A DNA stretch of 64,000 nt from Verrucomicrobiaceae bacterium (lineage in GTDB: Bacteria; Verrucomicrobiota; Verrucomicrobiia; Verrucomicrobiales; Verrucomicrobiaceae), in assembly GCA_024232965.1 (NCBI GenBank), contig JACKQF010000006.1, positions 186,001-250,000 of the forward strand, in the 5' to 3' direction. The first letter of the stretch is position 1; the number at the start of each line of letters is the position of its first letter. Below the pieces are notes generated by a model. That model was not told the origin of the DNA. It saw only the letters and a program-made list of their open reading frames with translations, and did no database searches. Below, piece after piece: positions 17,016 to 27,200 of this stretch. The position numbers and the translations under genes were made by a program.

Positions 17016-17669
17016 ATGCACATTCGTACATACATCGGGACCTTGTGCGGCATCGGAGTCGGAGTGCTCGCCGTCGTCATTTGGATGGCCACGTTCCAGC
17101 CACACGCAGGCGTCGAGTTGTCAGGGTATCTGTTTCCGCTGAGCGCGTTCATTCTGAAACGCCTATATCCGATCCAGTCCATTCCAGTGCTGCTTTGGTA
17201 TGGCGGAGCTTTGGTTCAGTGGATCGTTTTCGGCGCAGTTCTTGATGTGCTGCGGAGAGTTTTTCGGAGAGAGTCACGCCATGACATGGAGGCTCAACCG
17301 TCTGCTGCGGCGGACTCGGCACGGCATCGTGGTTTGCAATCGGTCAGTCCCGTGGGACGGGCCCCCGAAATGAAGCTGCTCCATATCATCGCCGCAGGCT
17401 GGCTTGGGTTCGGCGTCTCAGCTTTGCTCATCGTGTGGCAACTCGCGGCCTATTTGAACGGCCGCATTCCCAATCATATTCTGCCGTTCGTCCTTCTGCT
17501 TTCAGGCACGGAAGAGGCAGTCCCCGTCGCCTATTCTTGGACGTTAATGATTGGCGCGCTCTCCGCCCTTACATGTCTTGGCTCCCTGATTACTCTCATC
17601 TGCGCTCATCTCATTCTCCGGCGCACACGCAACGCCAAATCTTCAAATAAGCACGGAGACTCGGCGTGA
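17016..17669 (+). CDS. Hypothetical membrane protein, possibly a fusion of two small genes
   Basis: A 217-residue protein in two halves, each with two to three hydrophobic segments: residues 5-25, 35-50 and 58-78, then 120-142, 152-168 and 175-200. The halves are joined by a low-complexity linker (about 92-116) encoded by DNA containing a perfect GTCCCGTGGGAC palindrome at 17347-17358. An ATG at 17370 (MKLLHII) begins the second half and could be a separate start. No family is recognised for either half. It starts 15 bp after the DUF6717 gene. Confidence 0.5.
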   Translation: MHIRTYIGTLCGIGVGVLAVVIWMATFQPHAGVELSGYLFPLSAFILKRLYPIQSIPVLLWYGGALVQWIVFGAVLDVLRRVFRRESRHDMEAQPSAAADSARHRGLQSVSPVGRAPEMKLLHIIAAGWLGFGVSALLIVWQLAAYLNGRIPNHILPFVLLLSGTEEAVPVAYSWTLMIGALSALTCLGSLITLICAHLILRRTRNAKSSNKHGDSA

Positions 17670-17740
17670 GAAGCGCTGCGGATGATTGGCGGAGCATGGG
17701 CTCGCCCGAGGGACGGGCTTCCGCTGGCGGATCAATATCC

Positions 17741-17776
17741 CGTCCGTTCCGTGTATTCTGTGTCTTCCGTGGTTCC
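17741..17776. repeat. TTCCGTG-type intergenic repeat
   Basis: This stretch contains consecutive units of the type TTCCGTG / TTCTGTG / CTTCCGTGG, the low-complexity intergenic repeat known from many environmental genomes. On the minus strand it yields the artefactual peptide TTEDTEYTERT, often mis-annotated as protein. It lies in the 218-bp gap between two hypothetical genes and is non-coding. Confidence 0.6.
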
Positions 17777-17887
17777 TTTCAGGTTTTCAGAATCTCTCTT
17801 CATACCCAAGCCAAAAAACATCGCGCTGGCGGATGTTGAATCGTATGATCCAAATGGATCGGGCAACCGCGAAGCGCACAACATCCC

Positions 17888-18343
17888 ATGCGACGATACA
17901 TTCTGCGAGTGACCTTGTGCATTGCGACCGTCGTCACGCTTGCGGCGGGATGGATCCCCTACACGCATCGAGCGGCGCGACTTGACCTCTCGAATTCCGA
18001 TGACTCCTATACCGCAGAAAAGTCTATTGGGCTTGTCCCAGCGTCTAAAGAGATCTATGCGGAGGGCGTTGGTTTCGTTGACCAGACTATTTTCTATCAG
18101 GCAGTTGTGACGCCCGACGAGGTGCCTTGGCTAGCACAAGCGCCCGAGGTATCTCATTTTGAGGCCCCGAACCAGGCACCTCTGTGGTGGAGCCTTTCGT
18201 TGTGGTGGCATGGCAGGAACTCAGACATGAAGTATTTTGGCACCAGCACCAAGTCGCCTTGCTTGTTCGCCTACAGCAAACAGAAGGGACTGGTTTATGG
18301 CACGGTTGAATTCGACCGAACGAAGCCTCAGAATCCGCATTGA
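17888..18343 (+). CDS. Hypothetical protein with N-terminal membrane anchor
   Basis: A 151-residue protein with a hydrophobic N-terminal segment (about residues 5-23, ILRVTLCIATVVTLAAGWI) that would act as signal or anchor; the remainder is polar and contains a WWSLSLWWHGR stretch. No family is recognised. The overlapping repeat region upstream and the lack of a clear ribosome binding site make the start uncertain. Part of the accessory row at 16.6-20 kb. Confidence 0.5.
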   Translation: MRRYILRVTLCIATVVTLAAGWIPYTHRAARLDLSNSDDSYTAEKSIGLVPASKEIYAEGVGFVDQTIFYQAVVTPDEVPWLAQAPEVSHFEAPNQAPLWWSLSLWWHGRNSDMKYFGTSTKSPCLFAYSKQKGLVYGTVEFDRTKPQNPH

Positions 18344-18467
18344 CCCAACATGATCACTGGCAACACCAGCCCAAACAAAACGGATGCGGGCGACGGCTCG
18401 TATGGCATCTGTCGTGTCAGCAACGCCTAGTGCTCGCCGTCGCCTGATCCGAAACGTTGGCCCAAAA

Positions 18468-18920
18468 ATGAAACCTTCAGTGCACGATAATCACCTTTAC
18501 GCCTATGCCGTTGATGGCCGTGCGGGTTTGATTGTTCTCCGGACAGAATATGCGTATGGCGAGGAGCCATTTGAGCAGACCGATGTAATCTTTGAAGGTG
18601 TGCTCGATCACTACTTCCGGAATCCAGTGCTCCCGTCGATCATCTTTGATGTTGAAGAGGCTGATGTTGCCAGGACGATCGCTCGGGACAAGGCGGTGAT
18701 CGATCAAGGGCACAAGATCGGTGGATGGCCATCATTTTGGCAGGATTCGATTGAAGGGATGATGGTGACGATCGCTGATGCCGGATGCAAAATGTTCGAG
18801 ATTTCGTCGTCCTACGGATTGGACGGATGGGTTGTCGCAAAGTCATGCGAGTTCCGACCCGGCGCGAAAAAAAATTGCCAGCAAGGCATCGCATCCGACC
18901 ACGACAAGCCGCCTCTTTGA
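18468..18920 (+). CDS. Hypothetical protein of an accessory-genome type
   Basis: A 150-residue cytoplasmic protein starting MKPSVHDNHLYAYAVD. The plan (HDNHLYAY, a TEYAYGEE strand, TDVIFEGVLDHYF, FDVEEAD, and a closing YGLDGWVVAKSCEF) is familiar from short proteins encoded in accessory regions of many bacteria, but I cannot give a function. The frame is open 28 codons upstream; ATG 18468 is preferred since the conserved part begins there. The last 18 residues after CEFRPGAKK look like read-through of a shifted 3' end. Confidence 0.6.
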   Translation: MKPSVHDNHLYAYAVDGRAGLIVLRTEYAYGEEPFEQTDVIFEGVLDHYFRNPVLPSIIFDVEEADVARTIARDKAVIDQGHKIGGWPSFWQDSIEGMMVTIADAGCKMFEISSSYGLDGWVVAKSCEFRPGAKKNCQQGIASDHDKPPL

Positions 18921-19019
18921 ATTTAGGCTCGCCACCGCCAGCAGATCCACTCAGACATTAGCCGAAGAAGCAAAGTCACTCGCTCCATCGCCATCGGCCC
19001 TCTTAACATTAGCACAAGA

Positions 19020-19928
19020 ATGACGAGCACCGAGCTATCACAGATATTTCGCAAGGAGGTGCCTCGTCCCACCAATGTGCAGGGCGATTCGTGGGGGATC
19101 GATGCCACCACCGGAGACATTCTTCGGCTCATCGAAGCCGATCCAGATAGCCTCAAGCCGGAAGATTTTTCGGGTTACCTCGGATACTGCACCACCGGCG
19201 GAGACGATGATCTACGATTCCTGTTTCCACCCCTATTGCGGATCTGGGCGTCTGCACTTTACGAGCGGGATAGCTGGTTCACCCAGTATTTCCACGAAGA
19301 GGTCTGCCGCACTGATTTTGTGGAGAGAGCCCTTAGCCCGACACTGAAGGAGGCGGCTTGCGCTTTTATGGTGAGAGCTTTGTCGGAGAGGATTGGTTCA
19401 GAGGAGGCCTTGTCCGTGAACGGGGTGTCGACGAGCCACGACTGGTTTGGATGCCTGGCCTCTTTCGGCGTATTTACAACGGCGATGCCGGCCTTGTGGT
19501 CTGGGATTTGGGAGTCAGAGCAACGGGGGCACGCTGTGGCGCTTTTGCAGTATCTCTCTTGCCTAATTTACGAGGACTCGAATCCCATCTTCGCACCGTG
19601 GACCTGCAATAAGGGCGGCGGCTCTCCAGTGCTATGGAGATTCGACAGCGTCGGATTCAATGAGGCATGGAAGCAGGAGAACGTAGCCTACCTGACGACA
19701 GCGCTGACCACGGAGCGCATCAGTGACTGGCTTGTGCGAGCGTCAGCACTCCATCAAGGTTCAAAGATTGCGGAACTCGCCAACTCCTTCCTCGATGAAC
19801 TTGCGACCGGTGCCAGGGCGGTTGACGAGCGAATTGGACTGCTTTTGATCGCACTTCAGACCCCCAGTGGCGTGGGTGGGTTCACCTGGGACACGCTCCG
19901 TGCAGCCGCTGCAAACCCAAAGGGCTGA
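19020..19928 (+). CDS. Hypothetical protein
   Basis: A 302-residue soluble protein, predicted mostly helical, without signal peptide. Recognisable but unassigned stretches are GDILRLIEADPDSLKPEDFSG near the N-terminus and the SWFTQYFHEEVCRTDFVERAL segment. The end TPSGVGGFTWDTLRAAAANPKG is probably genuine. The gene is the last of the accessory row and has a composition slightly lower in GC than its neighbours. No function can be offered. Confidence 0.55.
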   Translation: MTSTELSQIFRKEVPRPTNVQGDSWGIDATTGDILRLIEADPDSLKPEDFSGYLGYCTTGGDDDLRFLFPPLLRIWASALYERDSWFTQYFHEEVCRTDFVERALSPTLKEAACAFMVRALSERIGSEEALSVNGVSTSHDWFGCLASFGVFTTAMPALWSGIWESEQRGHAVALLQYLSCLIYEDSNPIFAPWTCNKGGGSPVLWRFDSVGFNEAWKQENVAYLTTALTTERISDWLVRASALHQGSKIAELANSFLDELATGARAVDERIGLLLIALQTPSGVGGFTWDTLRAAAANPKG

Positions 19929-20285
19929 CAACGTCTTCCTGGTCCCGTGGAAGGGAAAACCGTTTTGGAGATGTCTTGTTTGGACACTGTTTGCTATCTG
20001 GCCGGTTGGTCTGATGAGCGTGGGAATGTTGATGGACGGCATTGATGGACGGCATTGATGGGGGGCAATACGGGGTTTCGGTGTTCTTCGTCTTGCACCT
20101 CCATTGCATCCTTGTTCTGCGTGCTTCCATCCTCGGCCGCGATGCATCGACGGTGGCGGGCTGGGGTGGAATCGTCGCTTTCTCCCGGCAGCAGGGCTGC
20201 GGGCAGTCCAAGGGCTATCGCTCGTCTTGGGAGGAACTCGGCTTGATTGCGACCCTCACTCGGTTGCGCTGAGGGTGGGGCGGGC
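19929..20285. other. Intergenic region with tandem and dispersed repeats
   Basis: No gene is supported in this 357-bp gap. It holds a short tandem repeat of the 13-bp unit GATGGACGGCATT (20031-20043 and 20044-20056, plus a partial third copy) and the dispersed repeat described separately at 20146-20212. Open frames crossing it overlap these repeats and have no protein-like character. Confidence 0.55.
20146..20212 (+). repeat. Dispersed 67-bp repeat, copy 1
   Basis: A 67-bp non-coding element that matches 36078-36144 at 60 of 67 positions without gaps, in the same orientation. The best conserved core includes CTTTCTCCCGGCAGCAGGGC followed by a GCAGTCCAAG tail. Both copies lie in intergenic space next to orphan genes. 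Confidence 0.8.
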
Positions 20286-22898
20286 TCAGGGCATGGCCAT
20301 CTTTACCAATCGGGTGCCGCCGGTGCCGTAGTTTAGCTCGACCAGCACGCTGCCTTCTGCTCCACGGATGCAGCGGGCTTCGCCGATCCCGGTGGCGCCA
20401 CTGGGGTCTTGGACGTCGCTGCGCAGTGCTAGGCTCTTCAGCGTTCCGAGCGCGGAGAACCCGTTCTGATGCGCGGTGCCCTTGCGCAGGAGCAGATGGG
20501 GGAGGCGACGCCCATAGGTGCCGAAGGGGGTGCCTAGCAGCGTGTCTCCCGCCAGCAGGGCTTGATTCGTCGCGGCGCTGGCGCCGGAGAGACTGACCAG
20601 AGCGACGTAGCGTCCTGTGTCGGGATCAAGCTCAAGCCTCTGCACTGCTGCCACTGCCCCATCTGGGCAGCCGGGTGCGGGATCGCCCTCGCGCATCAAG
20701 GTGAGCCAAGTATCGTTTTCCTGTAGCAGGATCAGGAGGGTGTCGTTCGCACTGGTAACGCCCGTGCCGCTGATCTGCCCGAGGATGAGAACTTGATTTC
20801 CGATGCACCAGAGCCGGATGAACTTCTTCCACACGGCGCCTGCGATCCCATTAACAGCGAACCCCTTCCGCGCGAGCAGCGTGGGCGTGCCTCCGGCGAT
20901 GCTGCGCCAGAGGCCCTCGTTTTTTGCCGTCGTCGCGTCACCGCCTTTGAGGGTGGCGCGGAAGATCGTCATGCCGGTGTTGGAGCCTGCTTCGGCAAGG
21001 AAGGCGTTGTAAGTCGCCCCGCCAGATCCAGGAGCAGCCTCTCCCTGCCGGGCTAGAATTTGATTGGCACCGCCGACCGCCCGCCGGAAGACGCCCTGCC
21101 CGGTCCCTGTGGGAGCGGAGGTGAGGGCGGCGCTGAAGACCGCATCCTTGGCCAGCGACAAACGCTTCGCAAACTCCCCAAAAACGGGCCCTGGAGGATC
21201 TCCCACCCTGGTGGGAGCTGGGGTGCCCTCATACACTCTGAAGTAGCCCGTATTGTTGGTCGTGGCCGCACGCAGGGCCGTATCCAGCGCCTTGTTGCCG
21301 CCCAGACCCGCATAACTGTAGAGGAAGGCCCAGGTGAAGTTTGTGGAATCATACGACTGGCGCACTCGATGGATCTTGGTGGGACTCTCAGGCGCATCCC
21401 CGCCAATGGGCGCGCTCGTCCGCACGAAACTGGATGCGCCGACACCCGAGATGGACAGCATGTCTTGGTTCTTCAGGCCGCTGATTTCACCATTGAGCCT
21501 AAGGACGCTGGTATTGGGTAAGTTTTCAGAAATCAGCGCAAGAGACTTGGGCCCGATCCCCGACGAGGTCACTCCGGTCTGAAGCCCAACCCCGACTAGC
21601 AGCCCGTCCAGCGACACGAAGATCTGGTTCCGACCGCCGGTCGAGTCTGGGCCCGTGACGGAAACGAACGCCTTTGGATCACCTAAGCTCGATAAGGCGT
21701 ATTGTCGCACCTGCCCCACAAAAAGCCTGTCCGTGAGGGCAGCCCCACGCACGAGGAATGCATCATCCCAGGCAGGGCTTTGGATGCCGGGATAGATCGC
21801 AGCGAATCGGGAACTGGTGGCGCCTGACCCGATATCCGTTGGTGCAGTCGCGGCGGTCCCACCTTGCAGCGCTACCTGCATCGGTGCTTGGTTGGCACTC
21901 GCAGAGTCAGTGCGATTCAACTCGCCGAGCCTTTCCCCGGTACGGGAGTCGAAGAAGGTGACGCCGCCAATCGCCTCTGCACTGTAGAGGCGACTGACCG
22001 CCAACAGATTGTCGCTCAGGCTCAAAGTGGCACCGAAGCGCCCATTCGCCACGCCGCCGCCCGTGAGCAGTCGGGTCTCGAAGGCATTGGGTGCATCCAC
22101 CATGGAGACGGCGCCGCGATTCGTATCGCCCTTGATTGAGGACACAAAGGCCACCTCGCCCCGCAGAGCCACAGCGACGCCATAGGCACGACTGGCAGCC
22201 ATGTCGGAGGCAATGAACTTGTTGATCTGACTCCCGCTGACGGCATCAAAGAGATAGGCAGAACCCGCATCAGCCGTGGCTCCGTGATCATCGCTGACGG
22301 CACCGGTGACGACGAGTCCACCGCTGACAGCGACGCTGTAGCCGAACTGATCGCCAGCCACCCCATCGCCGGCAATCAGCTTGAGTAGCTGTCCCCTAGT
22401 GCGCAGATCCATCACATACACCGCCCCTTTGAATCCATTGTCGTTCGGAGCACCCACGCACACCCGCGGCCCCTCCACCGCTAAGGCCCAGCCAAAGATG
22501 CCTGCACCCACCGGAGTAGCGGGCACCATTTGGCCGAGGAACTTGCCGCTAGACAGGGCAAAGATCTCCACCTTCTCTCCGCCGGGCACCCCCACTAACA
22601 GCGTGTTCCCCACGCAGGCCAATGCGTGCCCAAAGTTGTTGCCAGTGGTCGGGGAGGTCGAGCGGATCTTCCTCACTAACTTGCCAGTGCTGCGGCTGAA
22701 TATCCTCACTTCCCCTGCGGAATTGAAGCTGTCATACCCGAATTGAGGGAATCCCATCACCAGCGTCGTCGGCGTGAGGCACATCGCCGAGGCGTAGTCG
22801 CCGCCCAGAGGTGCCAGGATCGTTTTTGGAGGCAATGCGGCAGGGCAAACTGCCGCAACAAGGATCAATACCAGCAAGAAGAGCAGGCGAGTTTTCAT
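20286..22898 (-). CDS. Exported FG-GAP/beta-propeller protein
   Basis: An 870-residue secreted protein with a signal peptide (1-20). The N-terminal 350 residues form integrin-like FG-GAP repeats, visible as NNFGHALACVGNTLLVGVP, GIFGWALAVEGPRVCVGAPND, DQFGYSVAVSGGLVVTGA and GRFGATLSLSDNLLAVS. The C-terminal half has another repeat in which an R-x-G-x-x-x-P-G type motif recurs (ILARQGEAAPGSGG, LLARKGFAVNGIAG, LMREGDPAPGCPDG), a pattern found in large PVC surface proteins. There are no catalytic residues I can point to; binding or surface display is likely. It stands as a single transcription unit. Confidence 0.8.
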   Translation of the reverse strand: MKTRLLFLLVLILVAAVCPAALPPKTILAPLGGDYASAMCLTPTTLVMGFPQFGYDSFNSAGEVRIFSRSTGKLVRKIRSTSPTTGNNFGHALACVGNTLLVGVPGGEKVEIFALSSGKFLGQMVPATPVGAGIFGWALAVEGPRVCVGAPNDNGFKGAVYVMDLRTRGQLLKLIAGDGVAGDQFGYSVAVSGGLVVTGAVSDDHGATADAGSAYLFDAVSGSQINKFIASDMAASRAYGVAVALRGEVAFVSSIKGDTNRGAVSMVDAPNAFETRLLTGGGVANGRFGATLSLSDNLLAVSRLYSAEAIGGVTFFDSRTGERLGELNRTDSASANQAPMQVALQGGTAATAPTDIGSGATSSRFAAIYPGIQSPAWDDAFLVRGAALTDRLFVGQVRQYALSSLGDPKAFVSVTGPDSTGGRNQIFVSLDGLLVGVGLQTGVTSSGIGPKSLALISENLPNTSVLRLNGEISGLKNQDMLSISGVGASSFVRTSAPIGGDAPESPTKIHRVRQSYDSTNFTWAFLYSYAGLGGNKALDTALRAATTNNTGYFRVYEGTPAPTRVGDPPGPVFGEFAKRLSLAKDAVFSAALTSAPTGTGQGVFRRAVGGANQILARQGEAAPGSGGATYNAFLAEAGSNTGMTIFRATLKGGDATTAKNEGLWRSIAGGTPTLLARKGFAVNGIAGAVWKKFIRLWCIGNQVLILGQISGTGVTSANDTLLILLQENDTWLTLMREGDPAPGCPDGAVAAVQRLELDPDTGRYVALVSLSGASAATNQALLAGDTLLGTPFGTYGRRLPHLLLRKGTAHQNGFSALGTLKSLALRSDVQDPSGATGIGEARCIRGAEGSVLVELNYGTGGTRLVKMAMP

Positions 22899-22997
22899 GA
22901 ATGGAGCGAGGTTGGCAAGATCCTTAAAACCTGGGGAACGGCAAGTGCCAAAACATGTCCCCTGGACAGTCGAATGCCAACGAGTCCAACGGCCCGG

Positions 22998-24173
22998 CTA
23001 CAACTTTGCGGAGGCTGCGCAGACGGAGATGGAGCCGGTTCGGCCGCGGATGGTGATCTCCCCGAGGTCCTGCCATTCGAGTTGGAAGGTATCGCCGACG
23101 AGTTCGCGAGTTTTTGAGGAGGCGATGATGCTGGTGCCGTGCTGCTTGTTCAGTTGCTCCAGTCGGGCGGCGATGTTGACGCTGTCTCCCAGCACGGTCA
23201 GGTCCATGCGCGCCTCTACCCCGACGGTGCCGATGATGACGGGGCCAGTGTGAATGCCGATGCCGATGCGGACGGGCTCCTTCCCTGCGGCGATGCGGGT
23301 AGTATTGAAGTCCTCCAGCGACTCCAGCATGCCGATGGCGGCGCGCATGGCATTGGCGGCCTGTACCTGCTCCTCACCCGGGCCGGAATCAAAGAGCGCC
23401 ATGATGGCGTCGCCCATAAATTTATCCACAAAGCCATGATGCTCATGCACGGGGGCGCTGAGGCGATGGAAGAGGCTATTGAGAAAGTCCAGCACCTCCT
23501 GCGGTGCCATCGATTCCGACAGGGTGGTGAAGGAGCGGATGTCTGCGAAGAGGATGGTGACGTACCCGATCTCTGCGCGACCGATGGGAAAGTTCTTCAC
23601 GTTTTGAATGCCCTCGCTAGCGATGCGATTCAGGAACTGCCGTGGCACGAACTTTTCAAAGGATTCGACGAGGTTTTCGACCTCATCGACACGCTTCTTC
23701 AGGGAGATGACAAGCTGCACATTCTCCAAGCGCAAGGCGCGCCACTCGAGACAGCGCTGCACGCTGACGCGGAGGTCGTGTGGCTCGATGGGCTTCATCA
23801 AAAACTTGTACACCTGCCCTTCATTGATGGAGCCAATCATGGCGTCTGCATCGGAGAACCCAGTGAGGAGGATGCGCACGGCATCCGGCAGGATCTCCTT
23901 GGTCTGACTGAAGAGGCCGACGCCTGTCAGTCGCGGCATGCGCTGATCTGCGATGATGAGGTGGATGTCCTGCCCTGGGGGTAGGCTGCTGATCTTTTCC
24001 AGAGCCTCCACACCATCATGCGCAAGGATGAGGTTGTAGTCCTTTTGCAGGACCATGGAGATGGCGTCGAGGTTCTTTTCCTCGTCATCTACCAGCATGA
24101 CGGTGAATTCCTTTTCGACCTGGGATTGCTCCTGGTGGCGCGTGAAGACGTCTTTATTGAGTCGCAGTGCCAT
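22998..24173 (-). CDS. Response regulator fused to a class III nucleotidyl cyclase
   Basis: A 391-residue cytoplasmic signalling protein. The receiver domain (about 24-140) has the acidic pair D29/D30, the phospho-acceptor D76 in IIADQRMP, T104 and K127 in FLMKPIE. A coiled linker (150-195) leads to a cyclase domain (200-391) with both metal aspartates (D211 in FADIRSF and D255 in FMGDAIMAL), the adenine-selecting Lys251 and Asp330, and the transition-state residues N333 and R337 in SVNIAAR. All residues needed for adenylate cyclase activity are present, so phosphorylation-controlled cAMP synthesis is expected. It follows the giant kinase gene by 33 bp and is probably its cognate output. Confidence 0.93.
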   Translation of the reverse strand: MALRLNKDVFTRHQEQSQVEKEFTVMLVDDEEKNLDAISMVLQKDYNLILAHDGVEALEKISSLPPGQDIHLIIADQRMPRLTGVGLFSQTKEILPDAVRILLTGFSDADAMIGSINEGQVYKFLMKPIEPHDLRVSVQRCLEWRALRLENVQLVISLKKRVDEVENLVESFEKFVPRQFLNRIASEGIQNVKNFPIGRAEIGYVTILFADIRSFTTLSESMAPQEVLDFLNSLFHRLSAPVHEHHGFVDKFMGDAIMALFDSGPGEEQVQAANAMRAAIGMLESLEDFNTTRIAAGKEPVRIGIGIHTGPVIIGTVGVEARMDLTVLGDSVNIAARLEQLNKQHGTSIIASSKTRELVGDTFQLEWQDLGEITIRGRTGSISVCAASAKL

Positions 24174-24206
24174 GGCGGGTTGGGGGAGTGGGAGGAGGGG
24201 GTGGGA

Positions 24207-27200
24207 TCACTTGGTGCGGGACTGGCGCACTGGCAGTACAATCGTGATGGTAGTGCCCTTTCCTTCGGTCGATTGAATTTCAAATCGGCCGCGATGCTTT
24301 TCGATGATCTGGTAGCTAATGGACATGCCCATGCCGGTGCCTTCGCCAACGACTTTGGTGGTGAAGAAGGGCTCAAAGAGGCGCTGCCTGACCGCATCGC
24401 TCATGCCGGTGCCATCATCGGTGATGGCGATCGCGACTTCGCGCGGGCCTAGCAGACGAGTGCTGATCGTGACGCTGCCGCGCTGCCGCTCCTCCTGACG
24501 ATTGCGCGTGATGATGGCCTGGCTGGCGTTGACGATCACGTTCATGAAGACCTGATTGAGCTGAGCAGGCAGGCACTCGATGTCGGGGCTATCCACGTAG
24601 TCGGTGATGAAGTCCACGCCCTCCTGGTATTGGGATCGCACGAGACGGATGGTGGACTCGAGGTTCTCCACCAGCGGCACGGTCTTGCGCTCCGCCTCAT
24701 CCAATCGCGAAAAGGTGCGCAGGTCGCGGACGATGGTGCTGATGCGCACTGCGCCTTCATTGATATTGCCCAGGGAGGACTGGAGCCGCTCAAAGCGCTC
24801 CTCAAAGTGCGCGGTGATCTCTGGATCGTTGTCATCTCCCAGCATGCCAAAGAGCAGGGTCTTGAACTCTTCGAGGTCCTCACGCAATGAGGCGGCACCC
24901 AGGCTGACGAAGTTGGTGGGGTTATTGATCTCATGCGCGACGCCGGCGACCAACGTGCCGAGCCCGGCCATCTTCTCTGAGTGCACCAACTGCGACTGGG
25001 TGCGCTTCAGGTCATCAAGGGTGGTGGCCAGTTCGCGCGTTCGCTCGCGGACCTTTGCCTCCAGACCGGTGTAAAGCTGGGCATTCTCGATGGAGATGGA
25101 GGCCTGCGCGGTGAGCAGAGACATGACCTCCAGTCGCTCCTCGGTAAAGGCACCGACGGTGAGGTGATTCTCCAGATAGACGACGCCATCGAATTCGCGA
25201 TGCCGTGCCACGGGCATGCAGATCACGGACTTGGGCTTGGTGCGGAGGATGTAGGGATCGCTCTGGAATTGGTGAGCCAGACTGGCATCATCCAGCACCA
25301 CGTTCTCTCGCATTCGCAGCACGTAGTGCAGGATGGAGAGCGGCAGCGCCTCCTCATCCTCTGTCACGTCATGCGGCAATGGCGGTGCGGCATCGTCTGC
25401 GGGACTGCGTGCGACGATGGTCAGCCGACCCTTTTGATGGGTGACAAAAACACCGCACTGAGCACCAGCGTTTTCCAAAAGGATCTCCATGAACATCGGC
25501 AGCAATTGATCGATGACGATCTCGCCAGAGATCGCCCGGGCGGCTTTCATGACCGAGGCGAGATCGAGAGCCTCCTGCCGCACCCCCGAGGAGGTGGTGT
25601 TGCCGCGAGGCAGTTCCCGACTGCTGCGACCTGCCGGGGTCTGTGGGACCAGCCGTGGGTAAGTCTGCTCAAGGTGCTGCGCCTTGCGCTCTGCCCCGAG
25701 AGCGCGGTAGAGAAGGCAGGCGGCTTTCATGTAGCCTTCCGCAGCACGGTCTTGACCGCCACGTAGATGGAACTTTGCAAAGAGCTCATTGGCCAACGCT
25801 TCATCGCGGCGGAACTCATGCTGACGCGCCAGCGCGATGGCGGCGGTGTAGGCGGGGATCGCGTCTGTCTCACTGCCAGTGACGCGCGCCATCTCTGCCT
25901 CCATGAGGCGCTGGAGGTGCAGGAAATTGGCATCGCAATTGCGCGCCCAGGCCCGCATCTGGGCCAGATCACGACGCATGCGTCTGAGTGTGGCACTTTT
26001 TTCCGCCCCCTTCATGCTGGGGCAGAGCGCGGCAAAGGTGAGGAAGGCGATGAGGTTATAGCGCACCAGTTGCGGCAAGGCCATGGAGCACTGAATGAGC
26101 CGATCCTCTTCCGCGATGTGCCTCAGCGCTGCGGGATAGTCTTCATAGGCGAAGGCGATCTCGAGCTTGTAGATGTGGTAGTTCCCGATGCCGGTCTTGA
26201 ACTTGCGCTGGTGCATGCCGTCGAGGCAGGCTTGCTCGTCAAAGGTCTCGTCGTTCAGACTAAAGCGGTCCTCGGTCAGTCCGCGCAGGTTGCACTGGAA
26301 CTGGAGAAAGAGCGTGCCGGAATCCAGGGAGTCCTTGTATTCGCAATCGCGGACGATGGTGAGGTATTTGCGCTGCTCTGTGCAGATCGTATCCAGGTCC
26401 AGACGCGGATCCCAGATGACGCAGTCCTGCGCGCTGTAGGCGAGGTAGAGGAGGTCCCCTGATTGGTAACCTGCCTCAATGCCCTTTTTGAACCAAGGGG
26501 TCATGCTGCCCCAGTGATTGCTCCAGTGATGGATGAACATCGCATACACGTAGATGATGCGGGCCTTGAGCCGCAGATCATCAATGCGATCATTCAGGGT
26601 GATGGCCAGCTTTCCATACTGGTAACCGAGCGCTGGCTTGCCCAGCACGCCGCAGAGCACCATGCCATACGCGGCGTAGGCAAAGGCGGCCTCGGGACAA
26701 TTGCCATGCCGCAGGCAGATGTTCACGGACTTCAGAACGAGGTAGGGCAAGAGCGTGCCGCTGCCGGAAAGAAAAGCGGGCGGAAAGATCTCCATCAACA
26801 GACGAATGGCGACGAGCTTCTCAGGGTCCTTGAGAGGTGGCGCATCGGCGACGTCGGAGATGTGACGTCCATTCAAGTTCCACTTCACCATGAAGGTCTC
26901 GCGCCAAACATCGAGACGCCCTGGATGGCGAGAGAAGCGCAGGCCGAGAATACCGAGCCCCTGGATGGCAGCAGCGATCGATTCCTCCATCCGGCCCGTG
27001 GTGGCGTATTGTCGGGTGCGGATGGCCAGCATGTCCGCACGTTCGAGGTTTGTCAGCGCCTTCTCCAGGATGGTATCGATGCAGCGTTCTGCATTCTCGT
27101 ATTGTCCCGTCAAATAGGCACAGCGGGCGTACTCGGTATGCAGGTCTTTGGTCAACTGATAGTCTGTCGACCAGGCATCGGCAGGCAAAAGATCGCGACC

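Noticed and set aside
17732..17968. A minus-strand open frame ending in KGTTEDTEYTERTGY
   Set aside because: This is the well-known artefact of TTCCGTG-type intergenic repeats, not a protein.
20042..20331. Several plus-strand open frames of 60-76 codons
   Set aside because: They cross the tandem and dispersed repeats and have no start signal or protein-like composition.
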